DNA of 64,000 nt from Caballeronia sp. NK8 (GCF_018408855.1 NZ_AP024325.1:1240001-1304000); one strand, 5' to 3'. Positions 26,096 through 35,554 are shown, numbered from the stretch's first letter. Made by a program: numbers and translations. The notes: generated by a model from the letters alone, not told the origin.

Positions 26096-27028
26096 ATGGC
26101 AACGAAACGCAAGGTCATCATCACATGTGCGCCGACGGGCGCGATCCATACACCGTCGATGTCGCCGCATCTGCCGGTCACGCCCGACCAGATCGCCGAG
26201 GCTGCGCTCGCGGCCGCCAGGGAAGGCGCGGCGATCCTGCATCTGCATGCGCGCGATCCCGAAGACGGACGCCCGACGCAGGACCCCGCTGTATTCGAGC
26301 GCTTCCTGCCGCGCCTCAAGTCGCAAACGGACGCCGTCATCAACCTGACGACGGGCGGCAGCCCGCACATGACGGTGGCCGAACGCCTGAAGCCCGCTCA
26401 TCACTTTCAGCCGGAAGTGGCGTCGCTGAACATGGGCTCGATGAACTTCGGCCTGTATCCGATGCTCGATCGCTTCAAGGATCTGAAGCACGACTGGGAG
26501 CGTCAGCATCTGGAGAAGAGCCGCGATCTCGTGTTCAAGAACACCTTCGCGGACATCGAATACATCCTGACGTCGTGTTCGGCCAACGGCACGCGCTTCG
26601 AGTTCGAATGCTACGACATCTCGCATCTGTATAACCTCGCGCATTTCGTCGATCGCGGGCTCGTCAAGGGCCCGTTCTTCGTGCAGAGCGTGTTCGGCCT
26701 GCTGGGCGGCATCGGCGGCCATCCCGAGGATCTCGCGCATATGAAGCGCACCGCGGATCGCCTGTTCGGCAACGACTACGTGTGGTCGATCCTCGGCGCG
26801 GGACGCAATCAGATTCCGCTCGGCTCGATCGGCGTCGCGCAGGGATCGAACGTGCGCGTGGGTCTCGAAGATTCGCTGTGGATCGGCCCGGGTCAGCTCG
26901 CCGAATCGAGCGCGGCGCAGGTGCGCAAGATCCGCCAGGTGATCGAAGGTCTGTCGCTCGAAGTCGCGACGCCCGCCGAAGCGCGCCAGATGCTGTCGCT
27001 CAAGGGCGGCGACAACGTGAACTTCTGA
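26096..27028 (+). CDS. BKACE-family beta-keto acid cleavage enzyme (DUF849)
   Basis: This is a 310-residue TIM-barrel protein of the family typified by 3-keto-5-aminohexanoate cleavage enzyme (Kce). It has ITCAPTGAIHTPSMSPHLPVTP at the N-terminus, the zinc pair His49/His51 in ILHLHARDP, NLTTGG, and FGLLGGIGGHPEDL. Family members condense a beta-keto acid with acetyl-CoA to give acetoacetate and a shortened acyl-CoA. It follows the SDR gene by 17 bases with GAGGAA upstream. The substrate-selecting residues cannot be assigned by eye. Confidence 0.88.
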   Translation: MATKRKVIITCAPTGAIHTPSMSPHLPVTPDQIAEAALAAAREGAAILHLHARDPEDGRPTQDPAVFERFLPRLKSQTDAVINLTTGGSPHMTVAERLKPAHHFQPEVASLNMGSMNFGLYPMLDRFKDLKHDWERQHLEKSRDLVFKNTFADIEYILTSCSANGTRFEFECYDISHLYNLAHFVDRGLVKGPFFVQSVFGLLGGIGGHPEDLAHMKRTADRLFGNDYVWSILGAGRNQIPLGSIGVAQGSNVRVGLEDSLWIGPGQLAESSAAQVRKIRQVIEGLSLEVATPAEARQMLSLKGGDNVNF

Positions 27029-27037
27029 TTACCCGAC

Positions 27038-27063
27038 GCACGCGCCGCACAGTCGGCGCGTGC
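27038..27063 (+). terminator. Perfect 10-bp stem-loop between BKACE and MFS genes
   Basis: GCACGCGCCG and its exact complement flank the loop CACAGT, starting 10 bases after the BKACE stop. No T-tract follows, so it may attenuate or stabilise the message rather than end it. A short frame (27102-27155, TTG start, GGAG upstream) lies between it and the carrier gene and could be a leader. Confidence 0.45.
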
Positions 27064-27169
27064 TCACGCGATTAAAACTACAACGCTTACGGAGACACTT
27101 CTTGAAACGCCTTCCCGACACCGCATTGCCTGCGCGCATCGCGCATCCTTTCTGATTCCGGGAGACATC

Positions 27170-28501
27170 ATGTCCAAGCCCAACACGACGAGCGCCGCGC
27201 CGCACGCGTCGCTCAACAGCCTAATGCTGCGCAAGCTGATGCCCTTGCTGGTGATCGTCTACGTGATCAGCTTTCTCGATCGCACGAACATTGCGCTCGC
27301 GAAGCATTCGATGAGCATCGATCTCGGCATTTCCGCCGCCGCGTACGGTCTCGGCGCCGGTCTCTTCTTCCTGACCTACGCGGCCTTCGAGATTCCCAGC
27401 AACCTGATCATGCACAAGGTCGGCGCGCGTTTCTGGATCACGCGCATCATGGTGACGTGGGGCGCGCTTTCAGTCGCGATGGCCTTCGTCACCGGCGAAA
27501 CGTCCTTCTATGTGATGCGCCTTCTGCTCGGCGCCGCCGAAGCGGGCCTGTTCCCCGGCGTAATGCTCTATCTCACGTACTGGTTCGGCCGTGAGGAACG
27601 CGCTCGCGCAACCGGCTACTTCCTGCTTGGCGTGTGCGTCGCGAACATCGTCGGCGGGCCGCTCGGCGGTGCGCTGCTCGAACTCGACGGCTGGCTCGGC
27701 TTTCACGGCTGGCAATGGCTGTTCGTGATCGAAGGCGTGCCAGCGATTCTGCTCGCGTTCGTCGTGTGGAAGATGCTGCCCGACCGGCCGACGAGCGCGT
27801 CGTGGCTTTCACGCGATGAAGCCGTCGCGCTCGAACGACGCCTCGCCGCCGAACACGATGCGCAAGGCAGCGGCGGTCATGGCGCGGGCGCGTTCCGCAG
27901 CGTGCTCGGCGACCGTCAGGTGTGGCTCGCGATTCTCGTCTACTTCTGCCATCAACTGACGATCTACACGGTGATCTTCTTCCTGCCGGGCATCATCGGC
28001 GCGTCGGGGAAGTTCTCGCCGCTCATGATCGGCCTGCTCACCGCGACGCCGTGGGTCGCCGCCGCGATCGGCGCCGGCACGCTGCCGCGTTTCGCGAGCG
28101 ATTCGTCGAAGAGCCGCCGCATTCTCGTCGGCGGACTCGTGATCATGGCGACGGGCATGCTGATCGCCGCATGGTCGACGCCCGCGATCGGCCTGCTGGG
28201 CGTGTGCCTATCGGCGTCGATGTTCTTCGTCGTGCAGTCGATCATCTTCACGTTCCCGTCGTCGCGGCTGTCGGGCGGCGCGCTCGCGGGCGGTCTCGGA
28301 CTCGTGAACTCGTGCGGCCTGCTGGGCGGCTTCGTCGGACCGACGGTCATGGGCATCATCGAGCAGACCACCGGCCGCGCGATGAACGGGCTCGTGTGCC
28401 TCGCGATCGCGCTGCTGTTCGCGGCGGTGTGCAGCACGCGTCTGCGTCACGGCAACGAGCAACGAGCCGACGACAAGCGCCGCGTGATGTCGAACGCGTG
28501 A
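27170..28501 (+). CDS. MFS transporter, ACS (anion:cation symporter) family
   Basis: This is a 443-residue, 12-helix carrier with the ACS-type start LMLRKLMPLLVIVYVISFLDRTNIALAK, the helix 4 region ANIVGGPLGGALL, and a central cytoplasmic loop with DRPTSASWLS. Members import organic anions such as phthalate, tartrate or glucarate. Its place after the SDR and BKACE genes suggests it imports their substrate. GGGAG precedes the ATG. Confidence 0.85.
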   Translation: MSKPNTTSAAPHASLNSLMLRKLMPLLVIVYVISFLDRTNIALAKHSMSIDLGISAAAYGLGAGLFFLTYAAFEIPSNLIMHKVGARFWITRIMVTWGALSVAMAFVTGETSFYVMRLLLGAAEAGLFPGVMLYLTYWFGREERARATGYFLLGVCVANIVGGPLGGALLELDGWLGFHGWQWLFVIEGVPAILLAFVVWKMLPDRPTSASWLSRDEAVALERRLAAEHDAQGSGGHGAGAFRSVLGDRQVWLAILVYFCHQLTIYTVIFFLPGIIGASGKFSPLMIGLLTATPWVAAAIGAGTLPRFASDSSKSRRILVGGLVIMATGMLIAAWSTPAIGLLGVCLSASMFFVVQSIIFTFPSSRLSGGALAGGLGLVNSCGLLGGFVGPTVMGIIEQTTGRAMNGLVCLAIALLFAAVCSTRLRHGNEQRADDKRRVMSNA

Positions 28502-28513
28502 TGCCCTGACGCT

Positions 28514-29086
28514 TCAACTTTGCGGCAACGTGCCGGGCCGGATATACGCGAACATGTGCGATATGTAATCCGGCTTGCCGAGCGGCACGCCGTGATTGCG
28601 CACAATCGCGTACGCGGTCACGGCGTGGAAGTAGAACTGCGGCAACGCCCAGTCGCGTGCATACTGTTCCCCGGTCATGTCGAAGATGATGCCGTTCGGC
28701 AGATCGAGCGCGATCTTCAATTCGCTTCCGGCATCGAGCGCGTCGGGCGCGAGGCTGGAGAGAAACGCGATCGCTTCCGCGATACGCGCCCGGGCATCGT
28801 CGAACGAGCCGGGCTGCTCGTTCGACTTCCATCCTTCTTCACGCACGTTCCGCAAGGTCTGCGGCACGTCTTCCCCGCGCAATCGATACACCGGCTCCTG
28901 CGCCTGAAAGCACACGAAGCGCACCTGCGCGGCGAGCGGATACATGTCCGCCGCGAGGCGCAGCGTCATGAGCGCGTCGGGCTGCGCGCCCTGCTCCTTC
29001 TGATGCGCGGCGGCCTTGTCGAGCCATGTCGAAAGACTCTTCAGCGTCTGCACGAAGGTCGGAACGAGAAGACGGGTCAGTTGCAT
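28514..29086 (-). CDS. DUF1993-family protein
   Basis: This is a 190-residue soluble protein with the DUF1993 pattern: LLVPTFVQTLKSLSTWLDKA at the start, LAADMYPLAAQVRFVCFQAQE, and C-terminal LPQFYFHAVTAYAIVRNHGV with GKPDYI. The fold resembles DinB-type four-helix bundles. No function is assigned to the family. The gene stands alone, convergent with the MFS gene by 12 bases. Confidence 0.8.
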   Translation of the reverse strand: MQLTRLLVPTFVQTLKSLSTWLDKAAAHQKEQGAQPDALMTLRLAADMYPLAAQVRFVCFQAQEPVYRLRGEDVPQTLRNVREEGWKSNEQPGSFDDARARIAEAIAFLSSLAPDALDAGSELKIALDLPNGIIFDMTGEQYARDWALPQFYFHAVTAYAIVRNHGVPLGKPDYISHMFAYIRPGTLPQS

Positions 29087-29153
29087 GAAAGCGCTCCACG
29101 GGTCGAAAGTCTGCGATCTTATCCCGATGCAGACCTTTCGCGCGCGCAACGCT

Positions 29154-30926
29154 TCATAGCAGGCCGAACACGGCGACGCCCGTCTTCGTGCCCACGAAGA
29201 CCTTGCCATTGGCGATCGTCGGCGAGATGAACTTGTTGCCCGGTCCGAACTGATCGCGCGATCCCGCCGAATTGCTGCTGTACAGCTCGATCGCGAGATT
29301 GCTCGCGTCATACGCGTGCAGCACGGCGGGCGTCACGTTCTCCACGCCCCATACGATGCCGTTCGTGTTGCCGCTCGCGGAGATAACGGGCGCGAAGCCC
29401 GGAAAGCTCCAGTTGCCCGCCGGACTCTGGCTCTGACTCGACGCCGTGGTCGCCACCACCGCGTTCACGACCGGCAGCGCCTTCAGGTGATCGCCCGCCG
29501 GGCCGACGTAGATCGTGTTGTTGTAGAACGCGGGCGCGCTGAACATCGGTCCGGTGATCGTCGAGAACAACTCCTGATAAATGTGATCGCCGTTCGAATC
29601 GAACTTGCCCATCGAGTCGCGATTCACGATGTAGAGCGCGCGCGTCTTGCCGCCGCCTATCGCGAGATGCCGGACGTTGCCGTTGATATCGGTGAGATCG
29701 GGCAGCACCAGCACGCCGCCGGAGCCGAGATCGAGGTCGGCGCTCGATTGCTGCACGGTGTCCGATGGCTCGAAGTAGTCGGTCACCTGGAGCGTGGGCG
29801 TCGGCGTGACCTTAAGGAAGCCGTTGCCGAAGTCGCCCTTGTTGGGCATTTCCTGCGCGTTGGTGGTCGGGTCGAACGTGCCGTTGCCATCGAGGAAATA
29901 GATCGACGTGCCATCCGATGCAAGACCCGCGCCGCTCATCCAGATGCCGCCCATCTCGCCGTTCGGCGTGACGTTGACGACGCCGGTCTGCTTGAGCGTA
30001 TCGGCGCTGTAGCCGATGACCCAGCCGGTGTAAGGCAACACGTCGCAATGCGAGCTCCACGCCGTATAGACAACGCCGTTGAGCAATAGCAGCGAAGCGC
30101 GCTCGATGTACTGACCCGGCGTGAAAGGCACGACGCCGTTCACGCTGCCCGAGCCGGTGCCGGGATACGACGCGGTGATTTCCGTCGGGCCGCCGAAGAG
30201 TTCGGCGCCGGTCGCGATGTCGATCGCGTGAACGCGCTGGTGATACGCGCCGCCGCTGTCTCTCGACATGCCGACGACATACATCGCGCCATTCGGCCCG
30301 CGCGTGCGGTCGATGACGGGCGTCGCCGTGATGCCGATGGTCGGCGTAGTCTGGTTGCAGCCGTGATCGTCGCTGGGCACTTCGCCCGCGAGCAAGGTGG
30401 AGACGCGCCAGAGCACGGTGCCCGTGTCGGCGTCGAACGCATAGACGCTCGCGTTCTCGGTCACGACATACAGCACGTTATGCGTGCCGCCCGCTATCGG
30501 CACGCTGCCGAGATAGAGCGGCTGTGCATCGACGGCGCCATCGACGGTATAGAAACCGAGCTTGCCGAACGTCGACGCCTTGACGTTGGCGGGCGTGAGC
30601 TTCGTTTCGTTGAGTTGCTGCGCGGTGCGGAGGATGTCGTTGTGATACGTGGTGACGTCCACCGGCGTCGATGCGGACGGCGTGCTGGTCGTGGGCGAGC
30701 TTGCGTTGGAAGGCGCGCTCGCAGCGCCGCCCGACGATGCCGCCGACGGGCCCGATGCCGCCGACGCAGGACTCGATGCCGCCGAAGGACTCGATGCAGC
30801 AGCGGCGCCGCCGCTCGTCGAGGTGGTATCGGAATTCGAACTACCGCCGCTGCAGCCACCGATGACCGCCGCGACGGCGACTGCAAAAGCGACTGCGATC
30901 ACGCCAACCGATAAGTGCCCTTTCAT
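29154..30926 (-). CDS. Lipoprotein with PQQ-type beta-propeller
   Basis: This 590-residue protein has a lipoprotein signal ending VIGGC (Cys near residue 25), then a low-complexity Ala/Ser/Pro linker of about 65 residues, then a propeller domain. Blade motifs include VYAFDADTGTVLWRV, ATPVIDRTRGPNGAMYVVGM, VHAIDIATGAELF and HAYDASNLAIELY. No PQQ-ligating residues or haem motif are evident, so it is likely a surface or periplasmic binding protein rather than a quinoprotein dehydrogenase. It is transcribed alone. Confidence 0.75.
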   Translation of the reverse strand: MKGHLSVGVIAVAFAVAVAAVIGGCSGGSSNSDTTSTSGGAAAASSPSAASSPASAASGPSAASSGGAASAPSNASSPTTSTPSASTPVDVTTYHNDILRTAQQLNETKLTPANVKASTFGKLGFYTVDGAVDAQPLYLGSVPIAGGTHNVLYVVTENASVYAFDADTGTVLWRVSTLLAGEVPSDDHGCNQTTPTIGITATPVIDRTRGPNGAMYVVGMSRDSGGAYHQRVHAIDIATGAELFGGPTEITASYPGTGSGSVNGVVPFTPGQYIERASLLLLNGVVYTAWSSHCDVLPYTGWVIGYSADTLKQTGVVNVTPNGEMGGIWMSGAGLASDGTSIYFLDGNGTFDPTTNAQEMPNKGDFGNGFLKVTPTPTLQVTDYFEPSDTVQQSSADLDLGSGGVLVLPDLTDINGNVRHLAIGGGKTRALYIVNRDSMGKFDSNGDHIYQELFSTITGPMFSAPAFYNNTIYVGPAGDHLKALPVVNAVVATTASSQSQSPAGNWSFPGFAPVISASGNTNGIVWGVENVTPAVLHAYDASNLAIELYSSNSAGSRDQFGPGNKFISPTIANGKVFVGTKTGVAVFGLL

Positions 30927-31177
30927 CTGCGCTTCTCCGTTTTTGGAGGGGCCGTGCCGAGTGCCTTGGCGATTATTATCTGCGACGGCTTAATTAGGGA
31001 AAAAATCGTCGGGCGGTGGCTAGGCTTTGGCGGAATGATCGGATGACGCTGTGTATAGGTATGAGGATTGAAATTTAAAAAGCGGACGCTCGGGCAGTTC
31101 ACGCCGACGCGCGGGAAGGACTGCCACGCACCCTGACAGGCACATTACAGCACAGGACAGCCTGCAAGGTGAGACCG

Positions 31178-31336
31178 ATGAAACGCCTGATCTACCATCC
31201 GACCGTCGCGCTGACGACGCTTTATCTGGCCGAATTATTGAGCCGGTCCGACTTCGGGCTTTCGGGCACCTTGCTCGTTCTCGCGACACGTTCGGTATCC
31301 CGGCTCGTCAGCGCCTGGCGCAACGATGCATTTTGA
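31178..31336 (+). CDS. Small hypothetical protein (52 residues)
   Basis: An ATG with AAGGTGAG just upstream opens a 52-codon frame, starting MKRLIYHPTVALTTLYLAEL and ending AWRNDAF. The product is basic and moderately hydrophobic, possibly membrane-associated (DFGLSGTLLVLATRSV). I know no family. Support is the ribosome site and otherwise empty flanks. Confidence 0.45.
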   Translation: MKRLIYHPTVALTTLYLAELLSRSDFGLSGTLLVLATRSVSRLVSAWRNDAF

Positions 31337-31444
31337 ACCCGGAAAGAAGTTCGTCTGACTTAAGCGCACACCGGGAAAACGTAAAAAAGCTTAAATCGGG
31401 TAAGACGACAAAAATTGAACGGTTAGGCTTGATGCTTACGGAAT

Positions 31445-31468
31445 GTAGGCACTGCTTTCGGTGCCTGC
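31445..31468 (+). promoter_or_regulatory. Hairpin in the 5' region of a small conserved gene
   Basis: GTAGGCAC and GTGCCTGC pair (7 Watson-Crick pairs and one G-T) around TGCTTTCG, 28 bases before the start of the gene at 31497. It could be a 5'-UTR structure or the end of an upstream transcript; no T-run follows. Confidence 0.35.
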
Positions 31469-31496
31469 AACGAAAACATCAGAACCTGAGAGAACG

Positions 31497-31838
31497 ATGA
31501 CCCAAGCCAATGACGTCGTCTATGAAAGACATGTGACAAGCGCGACCGCCATTCTGGATCAGGACAGGTATGCGGCGATGTTCGTGGATTCAAACGAGGC
31601 CAAACCCATGATCGTCTATCATCGGGGAGCGGCTTTTCAGCCGTCCGTCACGCAAGTGGGCAATGCATTCGTCGCGAGGGCTTCGATTCTCGAAGAGGAC
31701 GGGCATGCAACCTCGCTCGGCAATCTCGGCGCGTTCGCCAGCAAGGACGGCGCGCTCGGATTCGCGGTTCGATGCGCGACCGCCTTCCTCGACGGTGACG
31801 ATCTGCCCTTGCCGCCTTTTCGCCTGACTCCGCAATGA
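31497..31838 (+). CDS. Hypothetical protein (113 residues)
   Basis: I do not recognise the family. The 113-residue product begins MTQANDVVYERHVTSATAIL and has no signal peptide or membrane segment. GAGAG lies upstream of the ATG. It converges on the DUF1488 gene with only 3 bases between stops. Composition matches the surrounding core genes. Confidence 0.6.
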   Translation: MTQANDVVYERHVTSATAILDQDRYAAMFVDSNEAKPMIVYHRGAAFQPSVTQVGNAFVARASILEEDGHATSLGNLGAFASKDGALGFAVRCATAFLDGDDLPLPPFRLTPQ

Positions 31839-31841
31839 CGC

Positions 31842-32147
31842 TCAGGTGCGGCTCGAAGAAGTCTGAGCGCGCGCCTCGCGAAACCGGAAGAATCCGCTGC
31901 GCAGCATGACCGAGGTCCCGCCGACGCGGCTCAGCACATGTTCGGCGGCGCCTTCGATCGACGAGCGATGGCTCTCGAAGGCCTGCTGCAAATCCTCCTC
32001 GCGCCAGGACGCCGCGCCGAAGTGGTCTTCCAGCGCCTCGGCCGAAATGGTGCATTCCACGTGCTCGCCATCGGCGACGGCGGCGAACGTGAGCGAAGGG
32101 ACATCGCCCTGATAGACAGGCGTCTGACTCGGAAACGTGATGATCAT
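31842..32147 (-). CDS. DUF1488-family protein
   Basis: This is a 101-residue protein with the DUF1488 layout: FPSQTPVYQGDVPSLTFAAVADGEHVECTISAEAL, then AFESHRSSIEGAAEHVLSR and a C-terminal hydrophobic-basic strand (VMLRSGFFRFRE). Function is unknown. The start at 32147 is chosen over an upstream in-frame start at 32192 because the conserved region begins here. Confidence 0.75.
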   Translation of the reverse strand: MIITFPSQTPVYQGDVPSLTFAAVADGEHVECTISAEALEDHFGAASWREEDLQQAFESHRSSIEGAAEHVLSRVGGTSVMLRSGFFRFREARAQTSSSRT

Positions 32148-32250
32148 GCCGTTACCTCGTGGAGCGTTGCGCGATATTCCGACGTGCAGCACATATCCAT
32201 TCAGTCTCAGCCATCAATCTGCGGCGCGTATTGACACAGATCAAGGCGCT

Positions 32251-32697
32251 TCACGAAGGCGGTGTCGGCGCGGGTGAAGCGCGCGTGAGCAACACCGGAC
32301 ACGTAGCGCGCCGCACGAACGCTTCCGCGACGCTGCCGAGCGCGAGCCGTTGCAGTCCGGTGCGGCCGTGCGTGCCCATCACCACGAGATCGGCGGCCAT
32401 GGCGACCGCGCGGCGTTGCAGACATTTCGCGATCGTGTCGGTCACGTTGCGGGTTTCGACCATTTCCGTTTCACATTCGATGCCCGCATCGACGAGACGC
32501 GCATACGCGATCTCCAGCGCTTGCCCGCCTTCCTCGCGAACCGTCACGCGATACTGCGCCGGATACGATGAAAGCGCCGCGCTGTCGATCACGAGCACGA
32601 CGCGCACACTGGCGCGCGCGCCAATGCGAATCGCCTCGTCCAGCGCGCGCTGAGCGCATTCACTGCCATCGAGCGCCACCATGATATTGCGGTACAT
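32251..32697 (-). CDS. Universal stress protein (UspA family)
   Basis: This 148-residue single Usp domain begins MYRNIMVALDGSECAQRAL and ends with the ATP-binding pattern GTHGRTGLQRLALGSVAE, followed by CPVLLTR. The G-x2-G-x9-G-S motif marks it as an ATP-binding Usp. It is monocistronic, with a stop-to-start gap to the DUF1488 gene of about 100 bases. Confidence 0.9.
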   Translation of the reverse strand: MYRNIMVALDGSECAQRALDEAIRIGARASVRVVLVIDSAALSSYPAQYRVTVREEGGQALEIAYARLVDAGIECETEMVETRNVTDTIAKCLQRRAVAMAADLVVMGTHGRTGLQRLALGSVAEAFVRRATCPVLLTRASPAPTPPS

Positions 32698-32831
32698 GAT
32701 CTCGTCGCCTCTTCAGGGGTTGTAGAGACGCGCAGTCGAGGATCGGGGGTATCGGCCCAAGACGTGCCGGAGTGTCCCGTTGGACTACGCGGCGTGTACG
32801 ATGGAAACAGTCTAGGTTTTCAGGAGCCAAC

Positions 32832-33026
32832 ATGAAAGCGGTGTGCCCGCTGCACGGGCCGACGACCATCATCCGCACGAACGCGTACGGCTTTCCTGTC
32901 TATGCATGCTGCTGCGACGACGTGCCGTATGTCACGCCGCCCGATGCATGCACGCGAGCGCCGACACAGCGCGGCGCCCCTTCCGAGCCACGGAAACCAC
33001 GGCAACCGAAACCGGCGAAGGAATGA
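32832..33026 (+). CDS. Small Cys-containing hypothetical protein
   Basis: This 64-residue product has Cys5 followed by a YACCCDD cluster at about residues 24-30 and a basic, Pro-rich tail. The cysteines might bind zinc. AGGAG lies 6 bases before the ATG. It ends 3 bases from the convergent MFS gene. The family is unknown. Confidence 0.55.
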   Translation: MKAVCPLHGPTTIIRTNAYGFPVYACCCDDVPYVTPPDACTRAPTQRGAPSEPRKPRQPKPAKE

Positions 33027-33029
33027 GCG

Positions 33030-34376
33030 TTACGCCGGATCGGCTTCCGCACGCACGACGGCGATTGCATCCTGTCGAGGACGACGCACGTTGATCAGGC
33101 AGACCGCCAGCATCGCGATGACGCCGGGAATGGCGATGGCGATGAAGTTCTGCTGAAGCGGCAACGCCCTGCTCACGAGCAAGCCGATCACGATGGGTGC
33201 GAGAATCGCGCCGCTGCGCCCGATCCCCGATGCCCAGCCGATGCCCGTCGATCGAATCGCCGTCGGATAGAACTGTCCGGCAAAAGCGTAGGTGACGATC
33301 TGCGTACCGATCGTCGATGCGCCCGCCAGCCCGACCAGGAAGAACAGCACGCCAACCGGCACCTTCACGCCCAGCAGGCTGATGGAGATGGCCGCGAGCG
33401 CGTACATCGCAATCAGCACGTGCTTGATGTTGAAACGGTCGGCGAGCCATCCGCCGCCGATCGCGCCGATCATCGCACCGAAGTTCAGCACGAGCACGAA
33501 CGTGAGCGCGGAGCCGAGGCTGTGTCCGGCGTTCGCCATGAGTTTCGTCAGCCACGAGCTCAGCGCGTAGACCATGAACAGGCACATGAAGAACGCGATC
33601 CACAACATGACCGTGCTCAAACCGCGGCCGTCCGCGAACAGCCGCGTGATGGTCGAGCCGGGCGCGGCTTCACGGTCGGACAGTGAAAAGCCATCGGCTT
33701 GTTGCGGGACGTACGACGGATCGATGCGAGGAAGAATCTCCTTCAGGCTTTCCGCGCGCTTGTTTCGAACCAGAAACGCGAGCGACTCGGGCATGTACTT
33801 CAGGATCACGGGCGCGAGCAGCGCGGGCACGCCCGCCGCGATGAACACGGATTGCCAGCCATAACGCTCGATCATCGCCTTGCCGACGAGCGCCGCAAGC
33901 ATGCCGCCGACAGAGTATCCACTGAACATCACCGTGACCATCGTGCTGCGAATCTTGCGCGGCGAATACTCGGTCATCTGCGCCACGACGTTAGGCATCA
34001 CTCCGCCGATTCCCAGTCCCGCCAGAAAGCGCGCAATGCCGAACATCACCGGATCGTGTGTCAGACCCGCCGCGGCGGTGAATACGCTGAAAAGCAGAAG
34101 ACAGATCACGATGGCCGGCACGCGGCCGATTCTGTCGGCGATCGTTCCAAGAAACACCGCGCCGATCATCATGCCGAGCAAGGCCGAACTCACCATGAAT
34201 CCGGCGCTCGTCGCCTGCACGCCCATGTCCTTCATGATCGATGGCAGCGCGATGCCGACAACGGCGAGATCGTATCCGTCGAAAATAATGATCAGCGCGC
34301 ACCAGAAAAGAAGCAGCACATGAAACTTCCCGAACCTGGCTTCGTCGCATAACTTTTGAACGTCGATTTGACGCAT
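33030..34376 (-). CDS. MFS transporter, aromatic acid:H+ symporter (AAHS) family
   Basis: This is a 448-residue, 12-helix carrier with the AAHS signature FDGYDLAVVGIALPSI in helix 1, the loop 2-3 motif GTIADRIGRVP, and a helix 5-type GLGIGGVMPNVVA. Members import benzoate, 4-hydroxybenzoate, vanillate and similar acids. AAGGAG precedes the start at 34376. It lies beside the mandelate regulator and may import a related aromatic acid; substrate specificity cannot be read. Confidence 0.88.
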   Translation of the reverse strand: MRQIDVQKLCDEARFGKFHVLLLFWCALIIIFDGYDLAVVGIALPSIMKDMGVQATSAGFMVSSALLGMMIGAVFLGTIADRIGRVPAIVICLLLFSVFTAAAGLTHDPVMFGIARFLAGLGIGGVMPNVVAQMTEYSPRKIRSTMVTVMFSGYSVGGMLAALVGKAMIERYGWQSVFIAAGVPALLAPVILKYMPESLAFLVRNKRAESLKEILPRIDPSYVPQQADGFSLSDREAAPGSTITRLFADGRGLSTVMLWIAFFMCLFMVYALSSWLTKLMANAGHSLGSALTFVLVLNFGAMIGAIGGGWLADRFNIKHVLIAMYALAAISISLLGVKVPVGVLFFLVGLAGASTIGTQIVTYAFAGQFYPTAIRSTGIGWASGIGRSGAILAPIVIGLLVSRALPLQQNFIAIAIPGVIAMLAVCLINVRRPRQDAIAVVRAEADPA

Positions 34377-34647
34377 GATGTCTCCTTGATTAAGAACTGC
34401 TTTAATTCCGCGATTTTCTTTTTCGATTGATGCGCCGCGCGCGGCACACGCGCGCGTTTCCATCGCTGCATGCGAAAGCCAGCACGGGCGGGATCGGGAT
34501 GTACGACTGCGTTGACGGACTGCGGTGACGGCTTTTTCTGTGAGTCGGCCCAGAATAGGCGACCCGGTTATCCAGCGTCCAATACCGAATTGGTGGCTGG
34601 CTATACCTTGCGGGAATGAAAGGCGGCAGACGTCGCCGCGCCGCGGG

Positions 34648-35541
34648 TCAAACCTGGCTCAGTGTCCGCTTGACCGTGTCGCAGAGCCACTGCTGCGCGG
34701 CGGAATCTTCCGCGTGCGGATACCAGTACAGATTGACTTCGAACGTGGGTGTCGGGAACGGAAGCGGCAATACCCGCAGCCGGCCTTCGCCCGCGAACGC
34801 CCGCGCGATACGCGTGGGCAGCGTGAGCAGGAGATCGGTGGAGGCGACCGCGGAAAAGAGACTCGTGAAGTGCGGTACGCGCAAAACGATTTTCCGGCTC
34901 AAACCCATTTCGCTCATCACGTCTTCGACGAGATGATGTCCTGTGAAAGGCGCGACGACCACATGATTCGCGCCCACATAATCTTCGAGACTCAAACTCT
35001 CTCCGATGACAGGATGCGACGCGCTGAGAAGACACGAATAACTTTCGCTGAACAGCGTCGACTTTCTCACCTGACCGCCGACGAATTGCAGATTGCCCAC
35101 TGCGGCATCAACATAGCCGGTCTGCAACCACTCCGCGATCAAGCCGCTGTCGATCTGCACGACCTCCAGCCCGACCGAGGGCGCAACCGTCTGAAACTCG
35201 CGCACCAGAAGAGGCAGAAACGACAGCTCGCCGAGATCGGAGAGCGCGAGTCTGAACGAGCGCTCCGATTGCGTCGGGTCGAATTTGCGGGTGGCGGCAA
35301 TGGCCGCCTCGATGCTTTCCAGCGCGCCCTTGAATGAGTTGAAGAGTTGCGTGGCGTTGAAGGTCGGCACCATGCCGTCGCGCGTGCGCGTGAACAGCGG
35401 ATCGTGCAGCAGGTCTCTCAGTCGCGTCAACGAATAGCTCACCGATGGCTGCGTGATGCTCAGACGCTTCGCCGCCGCGCTGACGCTGCGCGTTTCATAG
35501 ATCGCGACGAATGTTCGTATCAGATTGAGGTCCGTGCTCAT
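34648..35541 (-). CDS. LysR-family regulator of the mandelate operon
   Basis: This 297-residue LysR-type regulator has its HTH at about residues 4-62 (LIRTFVAIYETRSVSAAAKRLSITQPSVSYSL) and its effector domain in the remainder. It is transcribed divergently from mdlC with a 105-base gap containing a dyad with T-N11-A geometry. By family behaviour it would activate mdlCBA with mandelate or a metabolite as inducer. The start at 35541 (MSTDLNL) is preferred to 35565. Confidence 0.85.
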   Translation of the reverse strand: MSTDLNLIRTFVAIYETRSVSAAAKRLSITQPSVSYSLTRLRDLLHDPLFTRTRDGMVPTFNATQLFNSFKGALESIEAAIAATRKFDPTQSERSFRLALSDLGELSFLPLLVREFQTVAPSVGLEVVQIDSGLIAEWLQTGYVDAAVGNLQFVGGQVRKSTLFSESYSCLLSASHPVIGESLSLEDYVGANHVVVAPFTGHHLVEDVMSEMGLSRKIVLRVPHFTSLFSAVASTDLLLTLPTRIARAFAGEGRLRVLPLPFPTPTFEVNLYWYPHAEDSAAQQWLCDTVKRTLSQV

Positions 35542-35554
35542 GGTAACCACGCAT

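Noticed and set aside
31020..31289. An 89-codon minus-strand frame
   Set aside because: Arg/Ser-rich with no ribosome site. It overlaps a better-supported small plus-strand gene at 31178-31336.
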